Of a stretch of DNA of 26,293 bases, positions 25,867 to 26,293 are shown in pieces (within the stretch, counting starts at the first letter, position 1; each line of letters opens with the position of its first letter). Location: contig URAN01000039.1 in assembly GCA_900545865.1 (NCBI GenBank), forward strand, positions 1 through 26,293. The letters run 5' to 3'. The notes beneath the pieces are model-generated. The model did not search any database and was not told where the DNA came from. It worked only from the letters and a program-made list of their open reading frames with translations. Made by a program: the position numbers and the translations under genes. The stretch comes from an uncultured Eubacteriales bacterium. GTDB lineage: Bacteria; Bacillota; Clostridia; Monoglobales; Monoglobaceae.

Positions 25867-26293
25867 ATGCCAAGGTACAAATTAAGTCCCGAGGAACGGG
25901 CAGCGGAAAAAGAACGTAAGGACAATTTGCGCAACATCATGAAAGGACTGGACGTAAAAAATTTTGATGACCTGAAAGATGTGTTTAAAATGATGGTCGG
26001 AGAAATGCTTGAAAACGGTCTTGACGGAGAGCTAGATGATGAATTAGGCTATACTAAATATGATTATCGCAACAAAGAGGGAAATAACAGCCGTAACGGC
26101 TATTCAAAAAAGACGCTTAAAACAAGTTTTGGTGAAACAGAGATTAAAGTGCCGAGAGACAGAGACGGTGAATTTGAGCCGCAGCTTGTAAAGAAGAATC
26201 AAACAACATTGACCGGTGATATTGAAGAAAAAATCATCTCTATGTATGCAAAGGGTATGACTACAAGCGATATAGAAGCTCATATCAGGGATA
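25867..26293 (+). CDS. IS256-family transposase, N-terminal part (cut by window end)
   Basis: The frame is open from ATG 25867 to the last base, 142 full codons. The N-terminal IS256/mutator-type signature is clear: a short charged start (MPRYKLSPEERAAEKER), then ENGLDGELDDELGYTKY, NSRNGYSKKTLKTSFGE, KVPRDRDGEFEPQLVKK and EKIISMYAKGMTTSDIEAHI. The DDE catalytic residues lie in the part beyond the window, so intactness cannot be judged. GGAGG is 8 bases upstream. The enzyme would mobilise the flanking IS by cut-and-paste or copy-out transposition. Confidence 0.93.
   Translation, partial: MPRYKLSPEERAAEKERKDNLRNIMKGLDVKNFDDLKDVFKMMVGEMLENGLDGELDDELGYTKYDYRNKEGNNSRNGYSKKTLKTSFGETEIKVPRDRDGEFEPQLVKKNQTTLTGDIEEKIISMYAKGMTTSDIEAHIRD

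Larger units (their letters stand above)
25783..26293 (+). mobile_element. IS256-family insertion sequence, left part
   Basis: The transposase gene below marks an IS256-type element. The segment from about 25783, CCCGAATTTTGTGTAAACTC, resembles the IS256-family terminal inverted repeat. The exact end and target duplication cannot be fixed because the right end lies beyond the window. It sits about 78 bases after the last glycosidase gene and does not interrupt any visible gene. Confidence 0.7.

Overview
The window looks like chromosomal DNA of an anaerobic Gram-positive Clostridia-type bacterium. The evidence is S-layer-homology (SLH) anchored surface proteins, a lipoprotein solute-binding protein, strong AGGAGG-type ribosome binding sites, near-consensus sigma-A promoters, an AT-leaning composition and an IS256-type insertion sequence. 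No rRNA, tRNA or CRISPR was seen.

Left part (1-5.5 kb): a sugar-phosphate metabolism island. Two minus-strand genes (a TIM-barrel sugar phosphate isomerase/epimerase, then an endonuclease/exonuclease/phosphatase-fold hydrolase) diverge from two plus-strand genes (class II fructose/tagatose-bisphosphate aldolase and an L-sorbose-1-phosphate-reductase-like Zn dehydrogenase). A SorC-family sugar-responsive regulator lies convergent to the dehydrogenase across a 17-bp hairpin terminator and is the likely local regulator. An inverted repeat over the aldolase promoter is a candidate operator.

Middle regulator (5.5-6.6 kb): an AraC-family regulator on the minus strand, with its own promoter, faces the large plus-strand cluster. 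The 217-bp divergent region carries a near-palindrome, repeated (T/G)GCAAA motifs and a TATAAT box without a good -35, which fits activator-dependent transcription of the cluster.

Right part (6.6-25.7 kb): a plus-strand run of secreted proteins. In order: a small frame-disrupted leader gene; a secreted protein with two DUF6273-like modules; an orphan ABC-type solute-binding lipoprotein; an SLH-anchored protein whose N-terminal DUF6273 module nearly duplicates that of the first protein; an SLH surface protein with a long non-catalytic body; and two giant (about 1400 and 1515 aa) multidomain clan GH-A glycosidases fused to DUF6273, Ig-like and binding modules (one with a CBM9-like domain). In all, six copies of the DUF6273-like module occur in four proteins, each followed by a similar helical tail. 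I infer a cell-surface glycan capture and degradation system, controlled by the AraC regulator, feeding sugars to the sugar-phosphate genes on the left. The role of the DUF6273 module is not established.

Right edge: the left end and N-terminal 142 codons of an IS256-family transposase, cut by the window end. Several start codons were moved downstream of the longest possible ORF because the Shine-Dalgarno sequence, or even the promoter -10 box, overlaps the upstream start.
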